Of a stretch of DNA of 64,000 nucleotides, positions 47,701 through 60,927 are shown piece by piece; the first letter of the stretch is position 1; every line of letters begins with the position of its first letter. The notes beneath the pieces are model-generated. The model was not told the DNA's origin and made no database searches. It saw nothing but the letters and a program-made list of their open reading frames with translations. Origin of the DNA: Lamellibrachia columna (Eukaryota > Annelida > Polychaeta > Sabellida > Siboglinidae); assembly GCA_963662155.1 (NCBI GenBank), contig OY759271.1, forward strand, positions 14,298,898 to 14,362,897, given 5' to 3'. A program made the position numbers and the translations under genes.

Positions 47701-47942
47701 CAAGATTCTACGCTGCCCCTCTGGAAACCTCGGTGGCGTATCTGGGCAGCAATACTGGAGCTCGTTAGGCAACGCTAGTAGTGCTGTGATCGGCAAGTTG
47801 ACCAAAACGTGTATCTCGCCGCCCGAGCAGCGATACATTTCTACTACACAGATAATGATTTACGGCATTAATTTTTAACATTTAGCGTCCGGAGAATGGT
47901 AAAAACTTTCATTTAGAAACATGAATACACGTAAATTCTGCA

Positions 47943-47954
47943 TTATATATATAT

Positions 47955-48018
<64 letters not shown>
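47943..48018. repeat. (TA)n microsatellite
   Basis: About 75 bp of TA with one phase break near 47965, between the RTE-like remnant and the OTU-like exon. Confidence 0.97.
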
Positions 48019-48022
<4 letters not shown>

Positions 48023-48212
48023 AAAGGCTCAGATGGCAAGTCGACAAGGAAGCCATTGGCTTATCGAGAGTCCAACAATGTTCATCTACTTATAACCCGC
48101 CCTCCTATGTGTCAACCTTGTTTTGTCCCTACACTAATAACTCATACCACACAAGCACCTTAATTTCAACAATATATCTTTATACTTATTCTTGAGCCTG
48201 CTGCATACGTTG

Positions 48213-48946
48213 TTATGGAAAAAAAAAGCCAGTTGAAGTATCGTTATTACCAAGACTTATGTAATGCTGCTCTCCAACATGTCCGAAGAGGAGAGGATCT
48301 CGAGTGCCAGAGTTAGAATTGGCTGTGATTTTGTTGACTGAGTAGCCTTGTTTCGTGCTCTGCTCCTGGCTGGTCACAATGTGTAAATTACGTCCCAACA
48401 TTCTGGCCATTCCTTGGACGGCAACCGCATCAACCCATGTGCCCCTCTTACTCATTGTAGTCAGGTATTCCGGGGTGCAAAACTGAAAAGAGGGTATATA
48501 TCCTATAAGGAAAACTATAGCAATTTATATCAGATAGAGAGGTACACTTTTTAGTTGCTTCAGTTTCAGTTCACGTTCTTCTGCTGAAATCTCTTTCAGT
48601 ATCAGCATGTCTGAAAAAAATGTATACCACTAACTGAATTGCACACCAAGATTTTGTATTTAAGAATAGCCGACAATATGTTATTTTCTCCCAATGTTTT
48701 TCCGAAAGTAAAATGAAATCTTGCTGACTGTGTTTAATATGATATTTAGTATAATGTATATAGTGGCTTACACAGATATCCCCGTTTCGACTTGCGGGAT
48801 TTATGCACAAATGTATAATTTGTATCAGTGGTCTTGCAGTGCTAGGCAATTCGTTACCTTCATTGGGGCTCCATTTCGGTTTCTTTGTTATGCCAAATGC
48901 CATGAGCGTTTTGACAGGTTGTGTATTGTGCCTTTTTGGTACCATG
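48213..48946 (-). CDS. OTU-like domain, partial gene or pseudogene (three candidate exons)
   Basis: Exon c (48213-48482) encodes FCTPEYLTTMSKRGTWVDAV, then QGMARMLGRNLHIV and a C-terminal LLFGHVGEQHYISL. This is the second half of an OTU cysteine-protease-like fold, with the candidate catalytic His in EQHY. Two upstream exons fit in frame: b 48546-48610 (MLILKEISAEERELKLKQLK) and a 48858-48946 (MVPKRHNTQP to KPKWSPNED). The exon b donor (AGT|GTACCT) is weak. The DGxC part with the catalytic Cys is not found within 300 bp upstream, so this is either truncated, continues upstream, or is a derived inactive copy. OTU-like domains also occur within mobile elements. Confidence 0.5.
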
Positions 48947-49180
48947 CTGTAACAGCAATTAAGATAAAATGAATTCCTACATGAGCGAGCCTACACTTTT
49001 GCTTTTACAAGAACCCTAGTGAATTACGCTCACGGAGCTTGCTTTCCTTGGATATAACGGATGACGTAGACAGGCAACTTCTACCTGGCGGCTTTGTCAA
49101 CGCAGCGAAGTGCACAAACGACTTATTAGCATTCCGGAAGACATAACGCTGGTCTTACACTTACAGGTTAATGGGTTATT

Positions 49181-49358
49181 CTAGGCCATTGGCCTTTGTT
49201 GGTACCCATATCCCAGGCTATCCCAGTGCTGATCTAGTCTGGGTTTGAACTGAGGGACTGTCTTGGCATCCACCACATTTTGCGGGAGCCCGTTCCACAG
49301 ATCGATCACTCTGATCGAAAAGAACCTCTGCCTAGTCAACAGTCTGACTCTCGGTTAG
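49181..49358 (-). pseudogene. CR1-like reverse transcriptase C-terminal end
   Basis: The minus strand reads RQRFFSIRVIDLWNGLPQNV followed by VDAKTVPQFKPRLDQHWDSL and ends at a TAG (49181-49183). Same protein end as the 20.6 kb fragment but a different family. It abuts the foldback element. Confidence 0.75.
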
Positions 49359-49365
49359 AAAATCT

Positions 49366-50290
49366 TCATGGTATACAATGGTATTTCGTTATATACCATG
49401 GCACTACATGGTAAACCATGGCATTACATGACATACTGTGATATACTATGGTTTACCTGTTTCAAAACACCATGGTATTTTAGCATGGCTTCCCTGTTTC
49501 AAAACACCATGGATTACCATGGTTTCCATGGTATATCATAGTATTTTATCATGGTTTACCATTATTTACCATAGCTTCCCTGTTTCAAAACACACATGTG
49601 TTTATAGCATATGAACATAAAAAATTATAAAGTCATTATTCAGTGTATCAGTCAATAACACAGTCCCATATAATGTCGCCAAATTTGTCAAATGTTTAAA
49701 TGTTTGCAACTCTGTCGCAGGCAAAATAATGAAATTACAGTCTATTTTTAGGCGAGGTACGCTTTTTGATCAAAATAAAAAACATGTTTTGAAAACGTGG
49801 ACAGGCTGTTTTTAAAGTGATTTTACGTGAAAATTAATTAACATACAACCATACAACTGATACCATGATGTATCTTAATAATATACCTTTCCAAATATGC
49901 ACCCCTTATGAAAATATACCATCGTACCATGATGTTTTGAAACAGGTAAACCGTTGTAGACCAAGGTAAAATGCCATTCATGATATACCATGGAAACCAT
50001 GGTAATCCATGGTGTTTTGAAAGAGGGAAACCATGGTAATCCATGGTGTTTTGAAACAGGGAAACCATGATAAAATATCATGGCGTTTTGAAACAGATAA
50101 ACCATGGTATACCATACATTTACCAAACATAATATATGAAAAAGCATGGTCTACCACAGTTTACCATGTAATGTCATGGTATACCATGGTTTACCATATA
50201 ATACCATGTGATATAGCGAAATACCATGGTATGCCATGTAATTCTATGGGATACCATGGAATTCCATGGTATATTTTCATAAGGGCTAAC
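49366..50290. mobile_element. Foldback element: inverted arms of CCATGG/GTTTACCATGG repeats
   Basis: The left arm (about 49366-49590) has repeats such as CCTGTTTCAAAACACCATGG. The right arm (about 49860-50290) has the complement CCATGGTGTTTTGAAACAGG several times. The outer ends also pair (TGGTATTTCGTTATAT with complement TGGTATTTCGCTATAT). A loop of about 270 bp, AT-rich and non-coding, lies between. CCATGG units are themselves palindromic, so strong secondary structure is expected. Open frames here (YHGFPVSKHHGLPW-like) are products of the repeat. Confidence 0.75.
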
Positions 50291-50310
50291 ACTGCAATAA
50301 CGTGTCCAGC

Positions 50311-50397
50311 ATAGCTAACCTAGGATCTCGCAGAGGGAGGCCAATGCCACGGGGCAAGCCTAGTCACCCATGCTAGCCCCCTAAATACGCCACTGGC
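50311..50397 (+). repeat. Dispersed CTAGGATCTC family member next to the foldback element
   Basis: AGCTAACCTAGGATCTCGCA, GGGAGGCC, CTAGTCACCCATGC, ending AAATACGCCACTGGC. Confidence 0.5.
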
Positions 50398-53300
50398 TAC
50401 ACTGGAAGTCTTTGTTCCATGTCCTGTCCGAGTCTACAAGTTTACCCGGTACTACGACCCCCATAACCATGCCCCACTAGCTGCTTTACTGGCAACCGAG
50501 GCGACAATTCTAGTCTTTGAGGCAGGGACGCGTGGAGAGACCCACTCACCAGGGCGCGCTAAGTGGTTAATGGTTATTTGTCTCCTAGATGGCGCCACCG
50601 AAAACATGAATGCTATAATTATAATGGAGTTCTAAATTTTGAAGTGGCGCAACGTTAGTTTAAAACCTTCATAGAAAATTTTCCGGTTGTATTCACGCAG
50701 GTGGGTTAGATGATACCAAATACACGTTTTCAAAATATTTAACACTTATGAAGATATCGATGCAAACATGTTCTTCAAACCTGAAGAAGGCAGTAGAACC
50801 AGAAATAGTCATTCTCACAGAGGACAATACATGAATTAAACATATTATCTAGTGATTGTGTCAATGCTAGCAGTATGGATATGCTTAAAACAAACTGATA
50901 TACATTTGATAAAGGCAAGCTATATGCAGATGAACATTTCTGAACTTTTGATAAACCAGTGGCTTCTATGCCCATTTGCCTTCTTGAACTTGTTGATTTA
51001 GGTGAAAATATTGTTAAAATAAGTATCTCTATATTACACATTTGCCCCCCCCCCCCTCCACTTGAAACTTGTCACATGCACAATCGATTCTCTAAATGGT
51101 GCTCTGGCAAAGAAAGCTTTCGCAAACATTCTCAATAACCTCCTGTGATTGACACGTTTCTACTGGTATGGGCTGCCTATCAGTATGATGACATTGCGCG
51201 TTGCACTATAGCTTACTTTTGACGTTAATGGCGTCTTTCACATTAACCGAAGCAATCGAACTGCAATGGCGCTATTTCTCTTCGTAGCAAATAAACATAT
51301 CGCCACGCTACAGCCGAAACGAGGGTAATATTCGCGCGACAAGCGTCGCTGGACGCGTTTTTCATTGACTGGGCTAAAGTGCCGAGGAATGCAGAATGGG
51401 TTGATTTGCATTAGAAACCCATCCAAAATGTCAGCTGGATTAATGGTGTGTATATTCCGCATCAACATTGTACTTACGGCGTAGTGCGGTGAAACCAGTC
51501 ACGATCAAGAATGTTTACCGCTCGTTATTTCTCAATTTGTGTGTACCGACACAGGTCTACTGTTCCCTGTCTTCGTCCTTGAGATCAACATGTGGTCAAA
51601 TAAGCGAACTACACACCATCAAATAGCATTCCAACAGCTGTTCATACTTCAGAAGGTATTTTGGTTCATTGCTGGATTTGTCATTATTTGGCAATCACCT
51701 TTTGCAAAACTGAAATTGGAAAAACATTGCAGCGTCATATCCGTTGTTTTGTTAATGCAAGATAACATGAAATATTATCGATTTTGGGATGCGGGTCGTT
51801 CCGTTTTCCGCTTCCCTACACGACGGGAACTGTGCGGATGTCAGTTCGCGTCCACCGTCATGGGTATTGTACACAACAGGCAACCGATCTATAACTGCTT
51901 TCTATCTGTTGTATTGAATATCCCGATGAAATCACGATACGCCTATCATCTAATCTGACACCAGCGACGATCATGTTGTTGTCTGGCATAACGGTAATTG
52001 ATTCAATGTTCTCCACAAACTGACACAGTGATTAAATCAGGCTTCCTTCCGCTGCAGCTCCGGATTCTGTAGCATTCCGTCAACACTGCCCAAAGATGGC
52101 AAATCACCCATGCGTGACGAGATATAAACACCCCCGTGCATTCGCGTGACGCCCCGTCGATGGCTACTTGAGCGCCACAAAAGCCAGAATCGGGAATAAA
52201 TTTGAGTTGCTTGTCTCGCAGAAACGAGGGTGTACGAAGGCAGTCGCCAGCGGCGCTAGACGGCCATCCCTGCCTACTTCGGTGACGTTTTATGGCACTT
52301 AAACCGATATTAAATTGTCGTCGAACGAAGTTCCTGTCTACGCCCGACGCTTTGCCATAGCGACAAGTCAACCAACCAGACGCTGCGTGCCCGCAGAGTC
52401 GATTGCTTCTTTCCGCCTCAGAGATTCTGGCGCCAGTCCTGCTGTCTTGTTAAATGGAAAATTATCTCCGCTCGTGTTTTATAATGACGCCAACCGAGTC
52501 CGGCAATGAAACGCAATACCCACAATCTCTTGCCTTAGGACGCGTGCTCCGTTCGTCAGAGACGCGAACGTATTTCAATCAACTGACCGACGTGTTTATT
52601 GTCGAGGCATGATTTTGTCTTTCTCTGTGTTGGCCCTACTCGTCCGTGTAATTACGAAATAGCAAAATTGCGACAACAACGTGATGAGTATTAAAACATC
52701 GTTATTGTTATTTTACCATTTATCGCGACAGCTGTAATGTATCTTCAAAACATTTCCATAGACGCAAGATTATAGTGTCCACCCAAATTACCAACAGTGC
52801 TTTTAATTACAGTGAAGCCGTTTTGTCACACGTGTGCTATTATCTTACTATAAACATTAATCGATACTTTATTTTTGTCGTTTTACATGAAACGACAACA
52901 GCTCTACAGCTTGCCATATCGTCAAATACAAACCATCATCGTAGTAGAATATATACTTCAACTAGTAATACGACACGCCAGGTAAACAGAATTTGCAACA
53001 ATACACGAATGGGTTGTATTATAACAGCGTCAACGAAACGATACACTAATAACATAATTTGTCAGCCCGCTGCCTCCGTTGACCATTGAGCGGCGCAGTC
53101 TTTGATGTGGTCTCGGTGTTTCTACTGGCAGTAGTGTCGAGTGCGCATTACCATACATTATGCGTTACGACTCCGTTATTAGGGTCCGTTTGGCGCCCAG
53201 CTACCCGTATTGGCTGGGTACGCGTTGGAGATGCGGGAGTCAACACGTTTACCTGTTACCTTTTTGGCCTGGTGTTCATGGCGTATAGCAAATTGTGGTC

Positions 53301-53639
53301 AAACATTCAGGTATAAATATGTTGCACCTGACGCCAAGTCGAAGCACAACAGCAAAAAGAAGATAAACGAAAAAACCCGACACATACACGTTTAAAGATT
53401 AAATACAACACGATTTTTAAAGTTGTATGAACAAAATGCGGATGAATTTATAAGAATACACATGCAATGGACTTCACTGGAACATGTTAGTATTTAGCTG
53501 AACTGTGCCACATATCCGAGTTTCCATATAGCCATATGTACATAAACCAGTGCAGGCCAGAACGGGAGTCAACATAGCGAGAGAGGCCGCCGTACCTATA
53601 TTGTTCTATTTCTCACAGTCCAGCGCAAAGTCTTCATTG
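50398..53639. other. Intergenic, partly GC-rich, no supported gene
   Basis: 51150-53330 has more CpG than its surroundings and overlapping open frames on both strands (for example 51539-51958 plus, 52003-52371 minus). None has a recognisable motif or domain, and they could be old transposon sequence or a promoter. Confidence 0.35.
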
Positions 53640-53825
53640 TTGAAAGTTAGTGGTCGCCAGTGGGTCACCACCAACCGCATCGGAACCCTACACCGTTGAT
53701 GACGACACCTACACGGACATCTGATGCACAAATGGCGCATCAAAGATGCGAATACGGCCACAACCAGCAAACCACTGAGCACATCGTCAAGCACTGCCGC
53801 GTGTTCGCCTGCAGCGGAGGCATCT
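53640..53825 (+). pseudogene. Retrotransposon polyprotein C-terminus with zinc-knuckle-like motif
   Basis: Reads RQWVTTNRIGTLHR, then stops, then in another frame AQMAHQRCEYGHNQQTTEHI and VKHCRV. The C..G..QT.EHI...C pattern is the familiar end of many non-LTR retrotransposon ORF2 proteins. Frameshifted and short. Confidence 0.5.
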
Positions 53826-54524
53826 CCGAGATTCACTCAGCTTTTCCTAAAGCGAGTTCATTAACAATGCCAATGTCTTTGATGTCAATTCGTTTCTGTT
53901 TCTGTAGGTGTGCCCAGAGCATCTATAGTCTCGAGTTCTATATCACGTCTGTGAATTTGCCATTAACCCCAGTGTTCGCTATGTTGTTGCCAATGAAGTA
54001 TGAAGAAGACGTTCCTGTGTAGCACCGACGGAGAGGTTGTGTTTCCAGTGTGTTCGTAGGAGCCCCGTCAACTCACACGCATAAGCCGTGAGACATTGGA
54101 GTAGTGCATATTTCCATAGTTCCTTTCTGATCTTGATATACCCATCTCGCACATTGTCTGCACGTGCTGCATGTCTTCGGAGTGGTAAAATTGCAAGCAA
54201 CGAACTTGCTCTTTCTGGTGTGAATTACATGCCAGATCGCCGCACATATAGATTACGCACGACCAATGCCCTCCTTTTTCACGCATGATAGCCTAATTCT
54301 GACAGAAGACCGATTCAGCCCATGCGTTCCGATGCGAGTTCAGTTGCGACCTCGGATTTGATGCATCTGTTGCATCTGTCGTCTTCGCGTCCGTCGCAAA
54401 GCCTAGATAGATGTGCAGATGGCGTGTCTCCCTGTACTGTAAGCATGCCTTGTGACACGCGTGTTTGGCTGTAGCTGTTATCAGCCGGTTGTGAACACCG
54501 TTGACTTCGATAATCATTTATCTG

Positions 54525-54526
<2 letters not shown>

Positions 54527-54602
<76 letters not shown>
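54527..54602. repeat. (TA)n microsatellite
   Basis: About 75 bp of uninterrupted TA, 340 bp before the reverse transcriptase remnant. Confidence 0.97.
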
Positions 54603-54606
<4 letters not shown>

Positions 54607-54938
54607 GTATCGCTACACGTTTCCCCGCCACTGCAAATAATTTTCAAAGTCATAAACCCGTTTTCTAAAACCATAAATATTCTTGCGCAATAGGGCGTCA
54701 AAATTATCAATAGAATTGTTAACAAACATCGATTGTATCCTAAAATTCGCCTATGCATGTTGTTGTAGGCAACTTCGACAGTGTGTCATGTACAAATCTG
54801 GACAAATTCTCGCGAAGTTTTACCGTATATAACAAAGATATACTTTATGTGACAGTCAGGCAGGGCCAGGCCAGACAACACATTTAAGCTTTGCCAAGAA
54901 GGTAGATCAGGAGAGCTCAAATGGCGATTAATCATTTA

Positions 54939-55337
54939 ATGCCCATAAGATGGTTCAGAAAACAGTGGCTAAATGGATTTTCCATGACTTCAACAGCTGC
55001 CTCTGCCCTCACTGTCAGACTTGAGCTGCAAAGACTAGAAACCAGAAGGTCAACAAAGAAGGTCGACAATGTATATATGATGTACAAAGTCATAAACAGC
55101 CCTGTTGACACCACACTTCCTACAGAAATGCTCAAACCAAGATATCGAACCACTGGTCAGCAGTCAAAGCTTCATAAACCACACTCCAAGACCAACATAC
55201 ACCTAAACTCATTCTTCTCTTCTGCCATACGGCTCTGGAACACTGTTCCATCTGATGCACCAGCTGCTGTCTCTCTTGATGCTTTCAAACACAAACTGGG
55301 AGGCTGGGATAAAGACGCTAATTGTAAACTATACTAG
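54939..55337 (+). pseudogene. Non-LTR retrotransposon reverse transcriptase, C-terminal end
   Basis: First piece KMVQKTVAKWIFHDFNS, then in another frame LELQRLETRRSTKKVDNVYM, MYKVINSPVD and, near the end, NSFFSSAIRLWNTVPSD followed by SLDAFKHKL. Only the last ~130 residues of a reverse transcriptase polyprotein remain, with at least one frameshift. Confidence 0.75.
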
Positions 55338-58300
55338 GCTATACTACGATCTTTTTAAATTAGTTGAAATTTCTGTTTTGTTTTAGGACGTCATGTGTAT
55401 TTTATGTTCTAACGAGTACAGGTTATTCAGAGTAAAACATTTGCACCAGGTTCTCGTATCGCATGCGCAACCAAATCTGTGGGATATTACCTGGAAATTG
55501 AGTCCTCCACAATAACATTGAAGAAGTTTACATAGAAAATAACTATTTAAGCCTAAGGGTCGTTGGCTACTGGAAGGCACTACAAATGACACACATGAAC
55601 ACTGCATTTTAGATTTTAAGTCACAAAACTCTTTTATACGCACATAAACATACATAAAAACATCTTTGTTTGCTTGCCTTTCAAGACAGTGACATTTTGG
55701 CTTTGACCAAAAGGGTTTCCATTGTAAGACAGTGTAATATCTGTAAATTGTAACATTTTGGCTTTGACGTGCTTCCATTGCAAACAAGAAAAGTCTCATG
55801 AAAATGGTGAAAAATAGGTTGCTTGAAAGATGAACAAATATACAAGAATCAACTAGTATTACAATATAGTACTATATGCTCCAATGGCAGTGCTGAATAG
55901 TGCAGCAGCAGCTGCAACATGAACAAACGTGTTGAGAACATATATTTTTATAAATGCTAGAATGATTAGATATTATCTGTGTACTTGAAATTTATAAACT
56001 TAGCAAGTCCTATGTACAGCATAATTATTCTTTCCATCGCCCGTTGAACACAATGTAGCTACTTGTATCATCTGGTATGTTGGTGATTTAGGTATTTATT
56101 TGCAGCTGCTGTCCGATTTCACACCTGCTAATTAAGGTCACATGAAAGAATGTGCAGCCATTTGTTCATCACACCTGGGTGAAGGCAGTCTTCAGCTACT
56201 TAACTAGCTGGAAAGACAGATATGAACAGATCATATCATATTCTTTATCTTGTTGTTTGGTCTTTGTACAAGTTCAGGCAGCACTTCACATTTTCAACAC
56301 CGAAGGAGGATTGCACTTGGCTTAGTAAACAGGAATGGCAATTTATTTCATAGGAAACAGTTAAAACTCCATCCTTAGCTGATTTAGCCTATTGTGAAGC
56401 CAGTTCGTTGATGTCCAAATATGTAGTGTGTGACTAGTTAAAGTAATATCTGCAGTCAAATTAGTAAAAAAAGTTTGTGTTTTTGTTCAAATCATTGACA
56501 AATTGACTAGTCGTTGGATCTGGTATGGCTCAAAATTGTGGATATCCAAAACAGTAAACACTTTGTGGGTTCAAGGCCGAGACTTCCATCATCTCGCCGA
56601 TCACATGACAAAGTTACAATATTTCACTGAGGGTGAAATTCATGAGTTTTCAGCATTTTTACCATTTTTACTTAAATCAATGTTTGACCAAACATCAAAA
56701 AGTGTTTTTTACTAATTTAGTTTGTCTCATGATTTAACAAAGACTACACAGAAAAGTTGCACAAATGAGCTAGCATGTCGTAGTGGATACTAGGTAGGTT
56801 TTATTTTTTGCAAAATGAATTTGAAATGCAAATAAATATGAATTGAGGAGGCACCTTTCAATGCAAAATTGTTCCTGCAGAATAGTTGTATTTTACATTA
56901 AATCTCAGTCATATTCAGTTCATGTAAGAATACTTATGCTACATTCCTGTTATATCCATATTTATAGTAATAAAGATGTACTGTCTACTTTACAGTTATG
57001 GAAGGAACAGCCATTTTTTAAATAACACAACATTTGACAGAATAATTCCACAGTGGTTTGAAAAATAATTACAGCAAAATTGTAATAATAAAGGTAAGTA
57101 TATATTTTAAGATAATAACATTGAGTCTAACAGAATCATATCAGAACTGTTTTGATTGTTGAATGCATAGTTGTAATCATAACAGTATCTGTTTTGAGAA
57201 TGGTATACTATGTAATAAGTATAATATTAAACTGTACCATGTATGTCTAATGTTTTATACCATGTATAATAAGTCTAAATTTGATACCATTCCCATTAAG
57301 CTTTAAGGTTGTTGATGACTGGATCCAGCTAACAACCACCTTGTTATAATGACCACATCTGATATATGTGATCACCTCTTCCCAATACATAAAAACATTA
57401 ACTTCCTTCTCCCTCCCCCCCTCCTCCCTGGACAGACAATTCGGAATGAAGACCACCTTAGAATGAAGACCACCTTACAGTTACGATCAGTTGACTACCT
57501 AGGTATCCCTATACATGGTCTGGTTCTGCGGTGGTCTTACTTTGGGGGTTTCACTGTGTTTTTGTGTGGTATCCATGTTTCTTGTCATTATTTTTAAAGT
57601 TTTATATCAGACGTCTTACATTATTCAGTTTGTGGTGGTTTTGATACTGTTCACTATACACAAATGCTCAGCAGGGAGGAGACCAAACAATTGCACGGTG
57701 TCCTTTGTTCTGGGTAATTTCACTTAGACTGCCTAACCACAGATAGGTAGAACAATTGTAATGTTAAATCTCTGTGAATAGAGGCGCCAGTCAGTATGCT
57801 TGTGGTGGCGACAGCCATCTGCTTTTAGACACCACAGGGAGTATTGATTAGTACAATTTATTTTGTTGTGTAGTGGCCATGAGTTGCTGTGATCTCCTCT
57901 TGCCCGCTGAAGCTTAATGCTTTGATAACAGCAAACCTTATGACAAATCCAAGATTTTCAAGTAATTATCCTGATCATCGCCTTCAGAAAAGACGAAGAT
58001 GGACAGATTCAAATTTAAAAACCACATTACACAACAATAAATTATGTAAAGTAAAGGCAGCTATTACAATGCTAAAATGCCCCATTTAGAACCCAGAGTT
58101 GCAAGTTGATACTCTATATAATTATCATTTTATCAATGTTTTCTTTAAGGGTATATTTAAAACAGATTGTGTTTTTGAAAATAAACTCTTTCTAATTAAT
58201 GTGGACACCGACACTGGACAGATGATTATTCATGCCATTATTTTTTCTAGGATTATGTTGTGATTGAAAACTACTTTTGCTGTGTATTGCAGAAATACAC

Positions 58301-60927
58301 AAATATGTGCACAGCATAAGTATCTCTCCACAAATGTGCAGTTCATAACTATTTTTTCAGGGTCTAACTGTGCAAAGACTCCTTGGAAGAAGGTAGTAGG
58401 GTGCCATCTCAAAATACTAATACTACCATTAACTGGGAAGTAAAATAATGATCTGGCCCCTTCTGGCTGTTCTTGTTCTTGCATTACAAGGAAACATACC
58501 AGATACGCATAATGTATACGACCGAGCACGATTCTCACACTGCCCTTCAGTGTAATTTAGTTATTGTAAACTAATAGAAGGACAGCTGTGGCTGTAGAAT
58601 GTTGTATGAACCATTTGTAATAAATTGCGTGTCACAGCAGTAAATGCGTGCAGTAAATGTGTGTACTCCTTAAAATGTACACTATGTATGTGTTTTATTT
58701 GTGACTTGTGCATGCACGTGATTGCACATGTGCGTGGGCATGCGTATCTACATATGTGCGAACATGTTTGCAGGCGTCCCACCTTGCTGTTGAACAAAGA
58801 CTACAGCTCCCCAACTTCACGGCTACAGTGGATGGATAAAAAAGTAAGTTTGTGATATTTATGTGATATCTTGGCTCATGGTTTCTGATGCCCACTTACT
58901 TTTCATTGGGAACTTTCACAGTTAGGGTCATTCACAGTAGTTGACATTTAACTATTCGTACAAACCGTATTAATTCCCAGACCCCCTCCCCTCCCCGAAT
59001 TAGTGCAGTGTACTTTAAAATGTTGATAATTTTCCAGATTGAAAAATATATCGATGTAACAGTGTTATGACACAGTGCATGTGTATAGCTATAGGACATA
59101 CGCTAATAAACATCAGAATATGTTTACAAACATTTATCTCCAATAATTAAATTAAAGCTCTTTTTTTAACAACTCTATGGTGCCATATTGATCAATGTTT
59201 TTTTTACGAAATTGTAAATTTCCAAGGTGTCGGACTGTGTTAAGGCACCGCACCATAACCGGTTATGCAACTTAAAACAATAGTAGTTCCGTAATGTTTC
59301 ACCGCACAGTGAATATATTTCGCATGCTACTGATATTTAAAAAATTTGTACACAGGCTTTGACACCCTGCCCCCTTTTATGTGGCCTGTACGAATAGGTA
59401 ACAGCAATTGTGAACGGTTCCTTAGACTGACTGCAGAATGAACATGTGGAGTGGATAGCATGCTGTTTTGAGACAACTTGCACATCCATCCTAGCAGTGA
59501 TGTATGACTCCACATGAACATGGCGTTAGAAAGGGTAACAATAAAATGGGAATGTCTTATACATAGGGCAGTTCAAGGCGGGTCACTGTAGGGTTTTTAA
59601 GTAGCATTCAATAAATGCACAAGAGAACAGTTTGGGGTCAACAGCGATGTTTATTTGGCATTTGCACTTGTGTTATTTTTCTTCTCTGATGGGCTTGGAT
59701 ATAAAACATGAGTGTGTTTGTGTAGTTAGTGAATCAATACAGTTCTAAGGGAATATATCAAGAGGGGTGGAAAATGGAAATTTTATATGATTGCGGTGTG
59801 AAATAGTTTAGAACAGAAAAACTGGCGTGGGAACACACAGTCAACACATGCTGTTTAAAGGCACATACCAGTAGTCTGATTGTGTTATTCGTAAAATCAT
59901 GTTACCTATTATAGTATAAACCATATCTATTCTAACATTTTCATCACCCAAGTGTGTTTTAATGATCCACAACTAAAGTCTTAAATACAATTTTACCTTT
60001 ATCTGTTTATGAATATCAGCTTTGTGGTTCAGTGCGTTTGTGAACAGCTGTTGATAATTTTCAATACCTTTATTTATGGGAGTCGGGCGTTCATGGGATC
60101 ACATGAAGGGTACATTTTACATCCATAAAATTATATTTCCGTCCACAGTTTTACATCCGTAAAATTACATTCACTTCCGCATGCATTGTAAACATGACAT
60201 GCATGTCAAAACATTCACATATTTTTAAATGTCATTAATTAACACACATTTGGATGCACAATACATGGCATGATTTTGTAATTAAAATTATCTGACTCTG
60301 TATCTTTAAATAAGTCTGTTTGACTTGTGATCTTTACAGCTCACTGAGCACTGTGTAATGGGTGGAACCACAAGAAGGAATCCAAAGGCCACCACGCAGC
60401 ATCCCAGGATAGAGTTGTGCTTGCATAATTCCACCATTTAATGAACGGCGAAGTGGGAATTGCATTTCTGTCCACAGGTCCATGCAATGGGCAATGGTCA
60501 TTGCCTTTGTTCAAGGACTCCGTTATGTGCCACATAGATCACTGAAGTGGTCAAGACTTCCACCTCTCTGGACGCTCATTACTGTGGCACTAATGAGTTT
60601 AGAGTCTGGTCAGTGGAGTCAAGTAGCATTGGTCATTATGCCAGGTGTGATGTCCAGTCACTTGAGGCTGACCAGTCCTGTAGAGTCTCATACCTCTGAT
60701 CTGAAATGTACACAACTCGGAAAGCTGATCTTAACCAAAGTGTTGAAGCCATTTGGATTTATATCTTCGTACTTGGCTCCAGTTTCTTCGACTAAAGCTG
60801 ATGAGTTATAATGGTGTCACATATTCTGTGGCAGGTTGCCACTCCCTCCACACCAAAGGTGCAGGGGTACTACCTCCTGAATGTCCCCCTCCACACCTAG
60901 GTGCAGGTAATTATTTTACCGCTTGGG
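55338..60927. other. Intergenic, no supported gene
   Basis: AT-rich. Contains an inverted member of the CTAAATYAACTG family (56360-56510) and, at 56738-56828, a 90-bp stretch that resembles 44361-44450 in kinase intron 2 (AGTTGCACAAA.GAGCTAGCATG). The plus frame 60482-60811 is open but unrecognised. Confidence 0.4.

Noticed and set aside
49838..50314. Open frames rich in HGLPWFP and SKHHG
   Set aside because: Direct translation of the CCATGG foldback repeats on both strands, not genes.
51539..51958. 139-codon plus open frame
   Set aside because: No motif or domain recognised, overlaps open frames on the other strand; length alone in a CpG-rich block is not enough.
60482..60811. 109-codon plus open frame
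   Set aside because: No recognisable domain, opposite strand also open; not supported as a gene.
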